NCBI RefSeq assembly: GCF_000373625.1
Contig: NZ_KB891988.1
Location: 656,053 to 720,052 of the forward strand
DNA from: Streptomyces sp. LaPpAH-108
GTDB taxonomy: Bacteria; Actinomycetota; Actinomycetes; Streptomycetales; Streptomycetaceae
Reading direction: 5' to 3'
DNA: 64,000 bases
The notes under the pieces were generated by a model that saw only the letters and a program-made list of their open reading frames with translations, was not told the origin of the DNA and made no database searches. The translations under genes and the position numbers were made by a program. This document shows positions 1-6,851 of this stretch, piece after piece; position 1 is the first letter of the stretch; the number at the start of each line of letters is the position of its first letter.

Positions 1-125
1 CCGTGCAGCAGGACGACGGTGGCCCGTCCCGGCACCGCGCCGGTCCGTACGACACTCAGCCGCTCGCCGTCGCAGGCGTAGACGGATTCCCCTTGATCAA
101 GAGAGAGTTCGCGCATGCGGGCCAT
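1..125 (-). CDS. alpha/beta hydrolase, N-terminal fragment cut by the window edge
   Basis: The reverse strand opens with ATG at 125 and stays open to base 1, giving about 41 residues that begin MARMRELSLDQGE and end in VVLLHG. A short strand-rich lead followed by V-V-L-L-H-G is the classic first beta strand and oxyanion-hole segment of alpha/beta-hydrolase fold proteins. An in-frame TGA lies directly before this ATG, so translation begins here or at the Met three codons further in. The catalytic Ser, Asp and His would lie outside the window, so substrate cannot be inferred. It is transcribed in the same direction as htpX-pspAB, 89 bp downstream of pspAB. Confidence 0.7.
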   Translation of the reverse strand, partial: MARMRELSLDQGESVYACDGERLSVVRTGAVPGRATVVLLH

Positions 126-151
126 TCACTCACACGACTCACGCACCTGAG

Positions 152-172
152 ACGAGCCACGAGCCACGAGCC
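152..172. repeat. three tandem copies of ACGAGCC
   Basis: The heptamer ACGAGCC is repeated exactly three times in the 89-bp gap between pspAB and the hydrolase gene. It is short and has no obvious symmetry. It may be a slipped-strand expansion; no function is inferred. Confidence 0.5.
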
Positions 173-214
173 ACGCCTCCGCGCCCCCGGCCGCGCACCT
201 TCACCCGCGTACCC

Positions 215-811
215 TCACCCATTCATCCCCGGCGCGTCCCACAACGGGAACCACCGCGACGTGTCCGCCTCCACCCGCAGATCGTTCTCCAGCGCCGACG
301 CCAGCTGGAGTTCCATCGCGTTGTCGCGGGACTGGCGCCCGGCGTGGGTGCACAGCGGGTAGAAGCTGCCGCGTTTGTAGAGGTAGACGAGGGCGAGGGA
401 GCGGTCGTCGGCGGGGTTGTCGCGGGTGAAGGTGATCAGGGAGCACAGCAGCTGGGGGCCGAAGCCGTTGGCCTCCATGGAGCTGTTGACCGCGTGCAGG
501 TCGTTGACCAGTTCGGGGAGCTGATCGGGGGCGCGGCGGGAGACCAGCCAGGAGTAGCCGTAGGAGTCCTGGACCAGCTCCACCCGGGGCCCGGTGCGGT
601 CGCTGTCCGCGTCGAGAAGCGCCCGCACCTCGCGGTGGGTCTGCTCGAAGGCCGCGCCCTCGACCGTCGCGAAGCACACCGCGCCGGTGCCGGTCGGCGT
701 GAACCCGGAGACCACCTCCAGCGTCACCGCCGCCGACGGCAGCCCGAACAGCCGGTCCAGATCCGGCGGCACCGGCTTCGTACGCCCCAGGAGAATGTCC
801 AGCAGCCCCAT
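215..811 (-). CDS. pspAB: PspA-associated protein PspAB
   Basis: This is a 198-residue cytosolic protein beginning MGLLDILLGRTKPVPPDLDRL. That opening, together with the ending region that reads WFPLWD, matches the actinobacterial PspAB family. PspAB proteins are linked to PspA and HtpX in envelope-stress protection, but their biochemical role is not settled. The ATG at 811 lies just past the htpX stop (814-816), so the two are almost certainly co-transcribed and translationally coupled. Upstream in-frame sequence belongs to the htpX reading frame's shadow, so the short start is preferred. pspA and pspAA lie about 45 kb away in this window rather than next to this gene. Confidence 0.88.
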   Translation of the reverse strand: MGLLDILLGRTKPVPPDLDRLFGLPSAAVTLEVVSGFTPTGTGAVCFATVEGAAFEQTHREVRALLDADSDRTGPRVELVQDSYGYSWLVSRRAPDQLPELVNDLHAVNSSMEANGFGPQLLCSLITFTRDNPADDRSLALVYLYKRGSFYPLCTHAGRQSRDNAMELQLASALENDLRVEADTSRWFPLWDAPGMNG

Positions 812-813
812 GC

Positions 814-1734
814 TCAGCCCGCCGACTCGGGGGCCGCCGCCTCGCCCAGCTCCGCCGAGATCCGGCCCAGCTGCCGCAGCCGCTGCTCCAGCGTCGGGTG
901 GGTGGAGAAGAACCGCTCGATGCCGGGCTCCTTGCCGGTCGCCGGGGTGAAGTAGAACGCGTTGAACGCCTGCGCCGTCCGCAGATCCTTCGTCGGGATC
1001 CGGGCGATGTCCCCGGAGACCTTGGTGAGCGCCGACGCCAGCGCCGAGGGGCGGCCGGTCAGCTGCGCGGCAGCGCGGTCGGCGGCCAGCTCGCGGTAGC
1101 GGGACAGCGCGCGGATCAGCAGGAAACTGATCGCGTACACCGCGACCGAGACCCCGATCACCGCCGCGAACACCGCCGCCGTGTTCTGATCCCGGCGCCC
1201 CGAGCTGAACAGCGACGAGTAGAACGCGAACCGGACGATCAGCCCCGCGAGCACCCCGAGGAACGACGCCACCGTGATCACGGCGACGTCCTTGTGCGCC
1301 ACGTGCGACAGCTCGTGCGCGAGCACGCCCTCCAGCTCGGCGGGCTCCAGGCGCCGTAGCAGCCCCGTGGTCACACAGACCACCGCGTGATCCGGGTTCC
1401 GCCCGGTCGCGAACGCGTTCGGCATGTCCATGGACGACACGGCCACCACGGGCTTCGGCATGTCGGCCATCGCGCACAGCCGGTCCACCACCGCGTGCAG
1501 CTCGGGATACTCCTCCGGCTCCACGACCTTCCCGCGCATCGCGAACATCGCGATCTTGTCGGAGAACCAGAACTGCGCCACGAACAGCGCACCCACCAGC
1601 ACGACGACCAGCAGCCACGACTTCAGCAGCACGATCAGCGCGGCCACGAACCCCACGTACAGCAGCCCGAGCAGAAACAGCGTGACCGTCATCCGCACGG
1701 TCAGCCGCCGATCACTCCGAAAGCGGCTCCGCAT
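814..1734 (-). CDS. htpX: HtpX-family zinc metalloprotease, membrane-bound
   Basis: This is a 306-residue M48 peptidase that degrades damaged membrane proteins under envelope stress. Two hydrophobic helices lie at about residues 15-57 and two more at about 152-207. The zinc motif HELSH sits at 140-144, with the third ligand Glu in SRYRELAADR (about residue 215), as in active HtpX. Length and motif order match the family. It is the first gene of a pair with pspAB, 2 bp downstream. The ATG at 1734 is preceded by GGGGTGA at good spacing. Activity is inferred from the intact motifs. Confidence 0.93.
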   Translation of the reverse strand: MRSRFRSDRRLTVRMTVTLFLLGLLYVGFVAALIVLLKSWLLVVVLVGALFVAQFWFSDKIAMFAMRGKVVEPEEYPELHAVVDRLCAMADMPKPVVAVSSMDMPNAFATGRNPDHAVVCVTTGLLRRLEPAELEGVLAHELSHVAHKDVAVITVASFLGVLAGLIVRFAFYSSLFSSGRRDQNTAAVFAAVIGVSVAVYAISFLLIRALSRYRELAADRAAAQLTGRPSALASALTKVSGDIARIPTKDLRTAQAFNAFYFTPATGKEPGIERFFSTHPTLEQRLRQLGRISAELGEAAAPESAG

Positions 1735-1812
1735 CTCGCATCACCCCGCACTCAGCGCCCTGTGCTGTCCAGTGTGCACCCGCGGTGGCCGATGCGGGAG
1801 CCGCGATATGAC

Positions 1813-1875
1813 CCGGAACCGGCAAAATCATCACCGGAACCGGCAAAACCATCACCGGAACCGGCAAAACCGTCA
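1813..1875. repeat. 21-bp minisatellite, three copies, carrying a stop codon
   Basis: Three direct units of exactly 21 bp (1813-1833, 1834-1854, 1855-1875) each begin CCGGAACCGGCAAAA and end TCA. Only two positions vary. On the minus strand each unit starts with TGA in the frame of the HEAT-repeat gene. The first TGA met is that gene's stop, and two more in-frame stops follow at 7-codon intervals. The array lies between the HEAT-repeat gene and htpX. Confidence 0.9.
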
Positions 1876-3231
1876 AGCGTGAGTGTCCTGCCGCCGGCCC
1901 AGAGCGCCCAGGAGCAGTCGGCCCCGCTCCAGCAGCCCGGCGACCTCCGGCTCCGACCGGGCATACGTCCCGGGCCAGTACGTCCCCCACCCCGTCGCCC
2001 GCCGTACGACCTGCTCGGCCCGCGCCCGCAGCCGTACATCCCCGTCCTCCAGCAGCGCCACCGCCGCCCGCAGCCGGGCCACCTTGCCGTGCGCGTCCAG
2101 CAGCCGCCACGCCGAGACCCGCTCCCACCGGGGCCGCTCCGCGTCCAGCCGCCGCAGCAGCCACTCCGCGCTCAGTGCACCGGCCGACGGCAGCAGCGCG
2201 CGCGTGGCCGCGCCGACCACGCCGGGTGCCGGATCGTCCAGGAGCCGTCGCATCCGCGGTACGTCCGTCACGCCCAGCACACGCAGCCCCGCCACGGCCC
2301 GCGCGCGTACCCCCGCCTCCGGATGGTCCAGCAACGGCCACAACAGCTCGGCGTCCGCCCGCTCCCCGCACTCCGCGAGCCCCACGGCGGCGCCGGGCGG
2401 GGGTGTCGGCTCGGCGCAACGCGCCCGGTACCAGGGGAGAGGGTCGCCCCCGAGCTGCCGTACGACGTACCGCGCACAGGCCCGCACCAGCCCCGACCGG
2501 TCCGCGAGGAACTCCTCGGCCCGCTCCCTTCGGCCCAGCCGCCGCAGCGCGGTGACTCCGGCCGCCCGGACCCGGGGAGCGCGGGCGCCGAGCAGCACGT
2601 CCACCACCTCCGCGTCCGTGGTGGCGGCCAGCGCCGCATCGGCACACAGCCCCTGTACGACGGCGTCGTCGTCGAGGGCAGCGGCCCAGGCCAGCCCGGC
2701 AGGCGGGAGAAGCCCCTCCTCGACGGCCAGCCGGTACGCGAACCGGCGCGCCGGACGGTCACCGGACTCCAGCAGCGGCCCCGGCCCCTCCCGGCGCAGC
2801 ACCTGGTCGAGCAGCCCGAGGGCGAAGTCCCCGCGCTGCCGGTCGGCCAGCCGCAGGACCAACGGCGCGAGCCGCACCGCGGCCTCCGCGTCCAGCGCCT
2901 CCACGAGCAGCTCCCGCGCCCGCTCCCGCACCGGCTCGGCCCAGTCCGCACACCGCACGGCCACCAGCGGAAGCAGCGCCGCCCGCCCTACGACCCGCTC
3001 CAGCGCCCGCCGCCGGACCCGCCCGTCCCGATGACAGAGCGCGACCGCCAGCTCTTCGTCACCCAGCGCCTCACCCGAGCCCGACTCCAACACGGCCAGC
3101 ACCCGGAACCCGGCCCCGTAGTCACCCGGCCGGTACCACCCCTCGACCCGAACCCGCCGATCCCACTCCACCCAGTCCATCGGCCCCCCACCCTCGAGCA
3201 GCCACCGGGCCTCCGCGATCCCCACCTGCAT
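1873..3231 (-). CDS. HEAT-repeat protein
   Basis: This is a 452-residue, Leu/Ala/Arg-rich alpha-solenoid protein. Successive roughly 30-residue helical hairpins with the HEAT signature can be read along its length, for example VRERARELLVEALD, VRAAGVTALRRLG, VRARAVAGLRVLG and VRLRARAEQVVRRA. Such solenoids are protein-binding scaffolds; no catalytic motif is visible and the partner is unknown. The ATG at 3231 is preceded by GAGGG at proper spacing. A second in-frame ATG at 3180 (MDWVEW) with a G-rich stretch before it is a possible alternative and would give 435 residues. There is no signal peptide or membrane helix. The stop codon falls inside the 21-bp minisatellite. Confidence 0.8.
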   Translation of the reverse strand: MQVGIAEARWLLEGGGPMDWVEWDRRVRVEGWYRPGDYGAGFRVLAVLESGSGEALGDEELAVALCHRDGRVRRRALERVVGRAALLPLVAVRCADWAEPVRERARELLVEALDAEAAVRLAPLVLRLADRQRGDFALGLLDQVLRREGPGPLLESGDRPARRFAYRLAVEEGLLPPAGLAWAAALDDDAVVQGLCADAALAATTDAEVVDVLLGARAPRVRAAGVTALRRLGRRERAEEFLADRSGLVRACARYVVRQLGGDPLPWYRARCAEPTPPPGAAVGLAECGERADAELLWPLLDHPEAGVRARAVAGLRVLGVTDVPRMRRLLDDPAPGVVGAATRALLPSAGALSAEWLLRRLDAERPRWERVSAWRLLDAHGKVARLRAAVALLEDGDVRLRARAEQVVRRATGWGTYWPGTYARSEPEVAGLLERGRLLLGALGRRQDTHA

Positions 3232-3287
3232 GCGTTCCCTCGTTACTCCACACTGTCCTGCCTGGACTTCTGCGGTGCAGTCTGCCG

Positions 3288-3467
3288 TCAGCTTCGGTCG
3301 TCCTCGTCGGTGGCCTCCTCCGCACGACCCGCCAACTCCTGGCGCACCCGTCGCCAAGCCCGGATGATCCGCGGCAACCTGCCGAGTACGTCGTCGATCT
3401 GCGTCAGCAACACGGTGACGCACCCGAACGCGGCGAGGATGGCCAGCGTGATGTCGTCCCACCCCAT
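3288..3467 (-). CDS. small one-helix membrane protein, 59 aa
   Basis: This short protein starts MGWDDITLAILAAFGCVTVLL. Residues about 6-22 form one hydrophobic helix, followed by a basic amphipathic stretch (RLPRIIRAWRRVRQEL) and a strongly acidic tail (EEATDEDD). It begins 14 bp after the stop of the 465-aa gene on the same strand, so it is probably its downstream operon partner. The layout (helix, basic helix, acidic tail) resembles the second small membrane protein in this window at 9380-9913. I do not recognise a family. A structural or holin-like role is possible but unproven. Confidence 0.55.
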   Translation of the reverse strand: MGWDDITLAILAAFGCVTVLLTQIDDVLGRLPRIIRAWRRVRQELAGRAEEATDEDDRS

Positions 3468-3481
3468 CGCGCGGCCTGCCC

Positions 3482-4879
3482 TCACAGCCCGAGCAACGCG
3501 TGGTCGGCGAGCCAGTCGAGTGCGGCCACGCCCAGCCGGTCCGGCGCCTCCCGCAACGCGGATTCCACGGCCGGCAGTTCGGCCAGGGCGTCGGGGGCGT
3601 CCGACCGGTCCGACTCGGCGAGTCGCTGCATGACGGCGGCCACGACTTCGCTCCAGCCCGGCATACCGAACTGGTCGGGGTCTATCAGCGCGGCTGCGGC
3701 AGCTCTGTGCAGGACGCCTGCTCGCCAGCCCTGTTCGCGCATGACCTGCGAGGTGAACCAGACGCGGTTGTCGACGTTCCGCACGAACTCCTCTGTGGGC
3801 TGCCCGCAGCCTTGCAAAGTGAAGCTGGAACCACCTGCCCAAGGGAGAACGATGTCCGAAGCGACGGCCTGGAAGGCGAGCAACGCCTCGGGACCGCCCT
3901 CCTGGGCGGCGAGCAGCGCTTTCCGAGCCCGACGATAGAGGTCGACGCTCTGCGCGATCATCTCGCCGTCGCTCGGGCCGCTGTCGGCCTCACGGATCGT
4001 TTCCAACGGCCCGTCCCGCCAGGCGACGGCGACGAGCCCGACCGCTGCCGCGCTGACGAGCAGTTCGGTGTCGTCGGCATCCATGCCACAGTGCGTCAGC
4101 ACGGCGATCATTTCCTCATCGTTGACCGTGCACGTCGGCTCCTCTGCCGTTGTCGGGCTGCCATGAATCCGGTCTTCCGCGCGGCGCTCGATCTCGATCC
4201 CGTGCTTGGCGAGGTCCTCGAAGACAGCGTCGGGTCCGCAGTCGATGTGCTCGGTCTCGTGCCGCCCGGAGCAGTCTTCGGGACAATCGAGTTCCCAGCA
4301 GAGTTCCGGTTGTGCGGGGGTGGCCTCGTTGATGAGGTGATAGGCCAGCCGGTCGGCGATCGCCTCTCGTGCGCCGATCATCTCCAGGTGGAGCCGGAAG
4401 TCCGCGTCGCGCAAGGGGTCGTCCTCGGCGTCGACGGACGCCGGAGGCTTGGGGATGTCCTCCGCGACCCAGGCGTATGCCGACTCCAATGACACAAGGA
4501 GCAAAGCGGCCTGAAGGGGTTCCACCGTGCCTTCCTCCGTGAGCCGGGTGACGGCTTCAGCCGCCTCGCGGACGCTGGCGAGATCGGCCAGGTACCGCTC
4601 GCATTGTGCGTCCCACAGGGCTGCTTCGGTTCTGGCCCGCTCGGCGTCCCGGACCAGCCGGGCATCGCGGGACCGGCGCGCAGTCCTTATCAGCCGACTC
4701 AGGCAGGGGCGACAGCCGAACAGCCCGGACGTCGGGGTCGGGCCGAGGGGCACGGGACCGAGGTCCTTGCCGAACGGCGCGGAGCACAGACAGCACTCCA
4801 AGGCCCCCACCTGGCGCGACGTGGGCACGGTGGGCAGGGCGGCTCGTATGGTGGCGTAGGCGTACGCAGGGATGTGCAT
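3482..4879 (-). CDS. hypothetical 465-aa protein with two Cys clusters
   Basis: I do not recognise this family. The N-terminus has a likely zinc-binding cluster (ECCLCSAPFG, then GCRPC about 25 residues later) followed by an Arg/Glu-rich helical segment. A second Cys-rich patch (CWELDCPEDC) lies near the middle. The remainder is acidic, helical and without membrane segments. A strong ribosome site AAGGAG sits nine bases before ATG at 4879, which decides this start over the TTG three codons upstream. The 59-aa membrane protein follows 14 bp downstream. A perfect 9-bp-stem inverted repeat lies just upstream, at 4899-4921. Confidence 0.7.
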   Translation of the reverse strand: MHIPAYAYATIRAALPTVPTSRQVGALECCLCSAPFGKDLGPVPLGPTPTSGLFGCRPCLSRLIRTARRSRDARLVRDAERARTEAALWDAQCERYLADLASVREAAEAVTRLTEEGTVEPLQAALLLVSLESAYAWVAEDIPKPPASVDAEDDPLRDADFRLHLEMIGAREAIADRLAYHLINEATPAQPELCWELDCPEDCSGRHETEHIDCGPDAVFEDLAKHGIEIERRAEDRIHGSPTTAEEPTCTVNDEEMIAVLTHCGMDADDTELLVSAAAVGLVAVAWRDGPLETIREADSGPSDGEMIAQSVDLYRRARKALLAAQEGGPEALLAFQAVASDIVLPWAGGSSFTLQGCGQPTEEFVRNVDNRVWFTSQVMREQGWRAGVLHRAAAAALIDPDQFGMPGWSEVVAAVMQRLAESDRSDAPDALAELPAVESALREAPDRLGVAALDWLADHALLGL

Positions 4880-4898
4880 GTGCGGCAACTCCTTGGAC

Positions 4899-4921
4899 GA
4901 AGGCGCTCCGACAGCGCCTTC
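4899..4921. promoter_or_regulatory. inverted repeat GAAGGCGCT-N5-AGCGCCTTC
   Basis: Perfect 9-bp arms with a 5-base loop lie 20 bp upstream of the 465-aa gene's start, inside the divergent region shared with the HTH-domain gene at 5060. It could be an operator or an mRNA leader hairpin. Its position between divergent genes, one of which has a DNA-binding domain, makes an operator plausible. Confidence 0.4.
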
Positions 4922-5059
4922 TCCATGCTGACCTGGCCGGTTGACCGCGAGTCACGGTTTGGCGGGTGGCGCTGCCAACTTGACGAAAGCTGACTCGGCT
5001 CTCGCCAGGGCCCCTCTGCTGCCGACGAAACTTGACACCTTGGATCAGGAGGAACACAC

Positions 5060-6019
5060 GTGGCTGTGCCCATCTCGCCCCAGCCGACCGGCGCGCACAA
5101 GGAATTGGTCGATGCCCTGGGTGAGTTGTACCGCGCGGCGGGGCGCGTGAGCTTTCGCAAGGTGAGCACACTCATCCGCAGCCATGACGACCGGCTGTCG
5201 GATGCCAGTCACGAGAGTGTGCGCTCCGCCCTCAACGGGATACGCGTGCCACGTTGGGAAACCGTCCGTGACATCGTCGTCGTTCTGGCCGGATTGTGCA
5301 GCCCACCTCGGGACGCGGACTCCGAGGTGGCCCGCTTCCTCCCCTTGTGGCGGGCGATAAGCGAAGGTGAAGCCGGTTCGTTGAAGTCGTTCCGGGAAAT
5401 CCTCCACAGCGGCTGGGGAGGTGAGGATGGCAAGTGGACCCCGGAGCTGGTCATGGGGATGCTGGTCAACCCCTTCACCGCCATCGAGATCGATCCGTCG
5501 CTCGCGGTTCCTCACGAGCCGGTGGTGTCCGAGGACGACTGGGTCCACGTGATGATGAGGTTGATCGAGGAACAGGGCGCCGAACACGCCTTGCGTGTCC
5601 TCCTGCACACGCTGAAGGGCGACTACGTAGGGGCCGAGGCGGGAGCGCCGTACGGCTATCAGAACCCCGACCGGGAAGTGATGGAGGCCATCGCGGTATT
5701 CCGGTACGGCTGTCAGGAGATCCGTCGTCGCCTCAGCCGCGAACCCAACCTCCTCGCGGAGTCGATTCGAGCGATGCATGCCGACGAGACGATGAGCCGG
5801 GACGAACGTGCCGAGATGCTTGAGTTCGAGGCGGACATGAGCCTCATGCGTGAGGTGATGATCGTGACTCCCGACACCTGGGACGAGGTCTCCGAAGACG
5901 CGCAGCACATGGTCTTCGGGTACTTGATCAAGCAGATCACCCCCGTGGGCTCCCACCGCCGGACCGACGCCGAGCGGTTCCAGATCACCTGGCGGATACC
6001 GGAGCCGTCGGCCGACTGA
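5060..6019 (+). CDS. HTH-domain protein of unknown function
   Basis: This is a 319-residue soluble protein with a GTG start and a strong GGAGG ribosome site eight bases upstream. Residues about 12-75 (ELYRAAGRVSFRKVSTLI... SALNGIRVPRWETVRDIV) resemble the XRE-like N-terminal domain that in streptomycetes is commonly fused to signalling NTPase, WD40 or TPR proteins. Here the rest (about 90-319) is an acidic, mostly helical domain I cannot place, with no Walker motif. It is transcribed divergently from the 465-aa gene. The divergent gap contains two copies of AACTTGAC (about 4977 and 5030), possible binding sites. Regulatory function is inferred only from the N-terminal domain. Confidence 0.7.
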   Translation: MAVPISPQPTGAHKELVDALGELYRAAGRVSFRKVSTLIRSHDDRLSDASHESVRSALNGIRVPRWETVRDIVVVLAGLCSPPRDADSEVARFLPLWRAISEGEAGSLKSFREILHSGWGGEDGKWTPELVMGMLVNPFTAIEIDPSLAVPHEPVVSEDDWVHVMMRLIEEQGAEHALRVLLHTLKGDYVGAEAGAPYGYQNPDREVMEAIAVFRYGCQEIRRRLSREPNLLAESIRAMHADETMSRDERAEMLEFEADMSLMREVMIVTPDTWDEVSEDAQHMVFGYLIKQITPVGSHRRTDAERFQITWRIPEPSAD

Positions 6020-6058
6020 GCGCCGCGGCCTCCCAGTGCCATCGCCGCGCCCGGTAAC

Positions 6059-6072
6059 GGCAACGCGTTGCC
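6059..6072. promoter_or_regulatory. perfect 14-bp palindrome GGCAACGCGTTGCC
   Basis: A fully self-complementary 14-mer lies 40 bp after the HTH-domain gene and 100 bp before the ALF-repeat gene. It has no T-run, so it is not a terminator of the usual kind. It could be a dimeric regulator site for the downstream gene, but 14-bp palindromes also arise by chance in GC-rich DNA. Confidence 0.3.
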
Positions 6073-6171
6073 CCGAAGACTGCATGGTTCAGGCAATGAT
6101 CTTCGCCGTCACCCCTGGCATCATCACCCCGCTGTGTCAGATCGCGACTACGACTCGAGGTGGTTGATCCC

Positions 6172-6765
6172 GTGAGGCTGACCCGTGTGACGCTCGCTGT
6201 GGCTGCCGGGGCGATGGCTCCGGCGTTGCTGTTCGCCACGCCCTCCTTCGCGGCCGGTGGCGCGGCCCCCGTGGCGGCCGTCGCCGTCGCGGCCGATGCC
6301 GGGTCGCCGTACGACGACATGGACATCGACGATCTGCGGATCGCGATCCTCCGCATCCTGGCCGACCCTGACAGCGGCAAGCGCGTGAAGGAGGAGGCAG
6401 GCGCGCTGCTCGACAACGGGACCGCGGACGAGATGCGGGCCTGGCTGGAGACCGGGTACGCGCTGGCCCAGGGCGAGGACGACCGGGTGACGCTCGTCCG
6501 GCTGCTCGGTGACCCCGACAGCGGGAAGCGGGTGAAGCGGGAGGTCAACGAGCTGCTCGACCGTGACGACTCCGCCGAGATCCGCACCTGGCTGGAGTCC
6601 GGCTACCGGCTCGCCCAGGCCGAGGACGACAGCGTCGCCATCGTCAGGATCCTCGCCGACCCCACCATCAGCGACGCCCTGCGCGCCGCCGCGAACGCGG
6701 CCCTGGACGACGGCTCCCCGGAGGCCCTGCGCCACTTCCTGGAAGTCGGCCGGTACGAGGTCTGA
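6172..6765 (+). CDS. secreted ALF-repeat protein
   Basis: This is a 197-residue exported protein. A signal peptide (RLTRV, hydrophobic core, then TPSFA-AGG) occupies about residues 1-28. The mature part has three tandem units of about 45 residues with a shared pattern: ILADPDSGKRVKEEAGALLD, then an acidic turn, then MRAWLETGYALAQGEDD. These are ALF-type repeats, found in streptomycete secreted and toxin-like proteins as helical modules. There is no separate catalytic domain, so this is probably a stand-alone repeat protein. The GTG at 6172 is chosen because GAGGTGG lies 8 bases upstream. The GTG at 6160 has no such site. A strong terminator follows directly. Confidence 0.78.
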   Translation: MRLTRVTLAVAAGAMAPALLFATPSFAAGGAAPVAAVAVAADAGSPYDDMDIDDLRIAILRILADPDSGKRVKEEAGALLDNGTADEMRAWLETGYALAQGEDDRVTLVRLLGDPDSGKRVKREVNELLDRDDSAEIRTWLESGYRLAQAEDDSVAIVRILADPTISDALRAAANAALDDGSPEALRHFLEVGRYEV

Positions 6766-6767
6766 CA

Positions 6768-6810
6768 GGGGAGTGCCCCCGGCTCCGTACGCGGATACGG
6801 GGGCACTCCC
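6768..6810. terminator. hairpin terminator between convergent genes
   Basis: The arms GGGAGTGCCCCCG and CGGGGGCACTCCC (6768-6780 and 6798-6810) are perfectly complementary and start 2 bp after the ALF-repeat gene's stop. The HTH-methyltransferase gene converges from the other side, so the hairpin probably serves both. Confidence 0.8.
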
Positions 6811-6851
6811 GTGTCGTCGGCGTACTCCCGCTCTCCGCTGAGACAGCGGGG

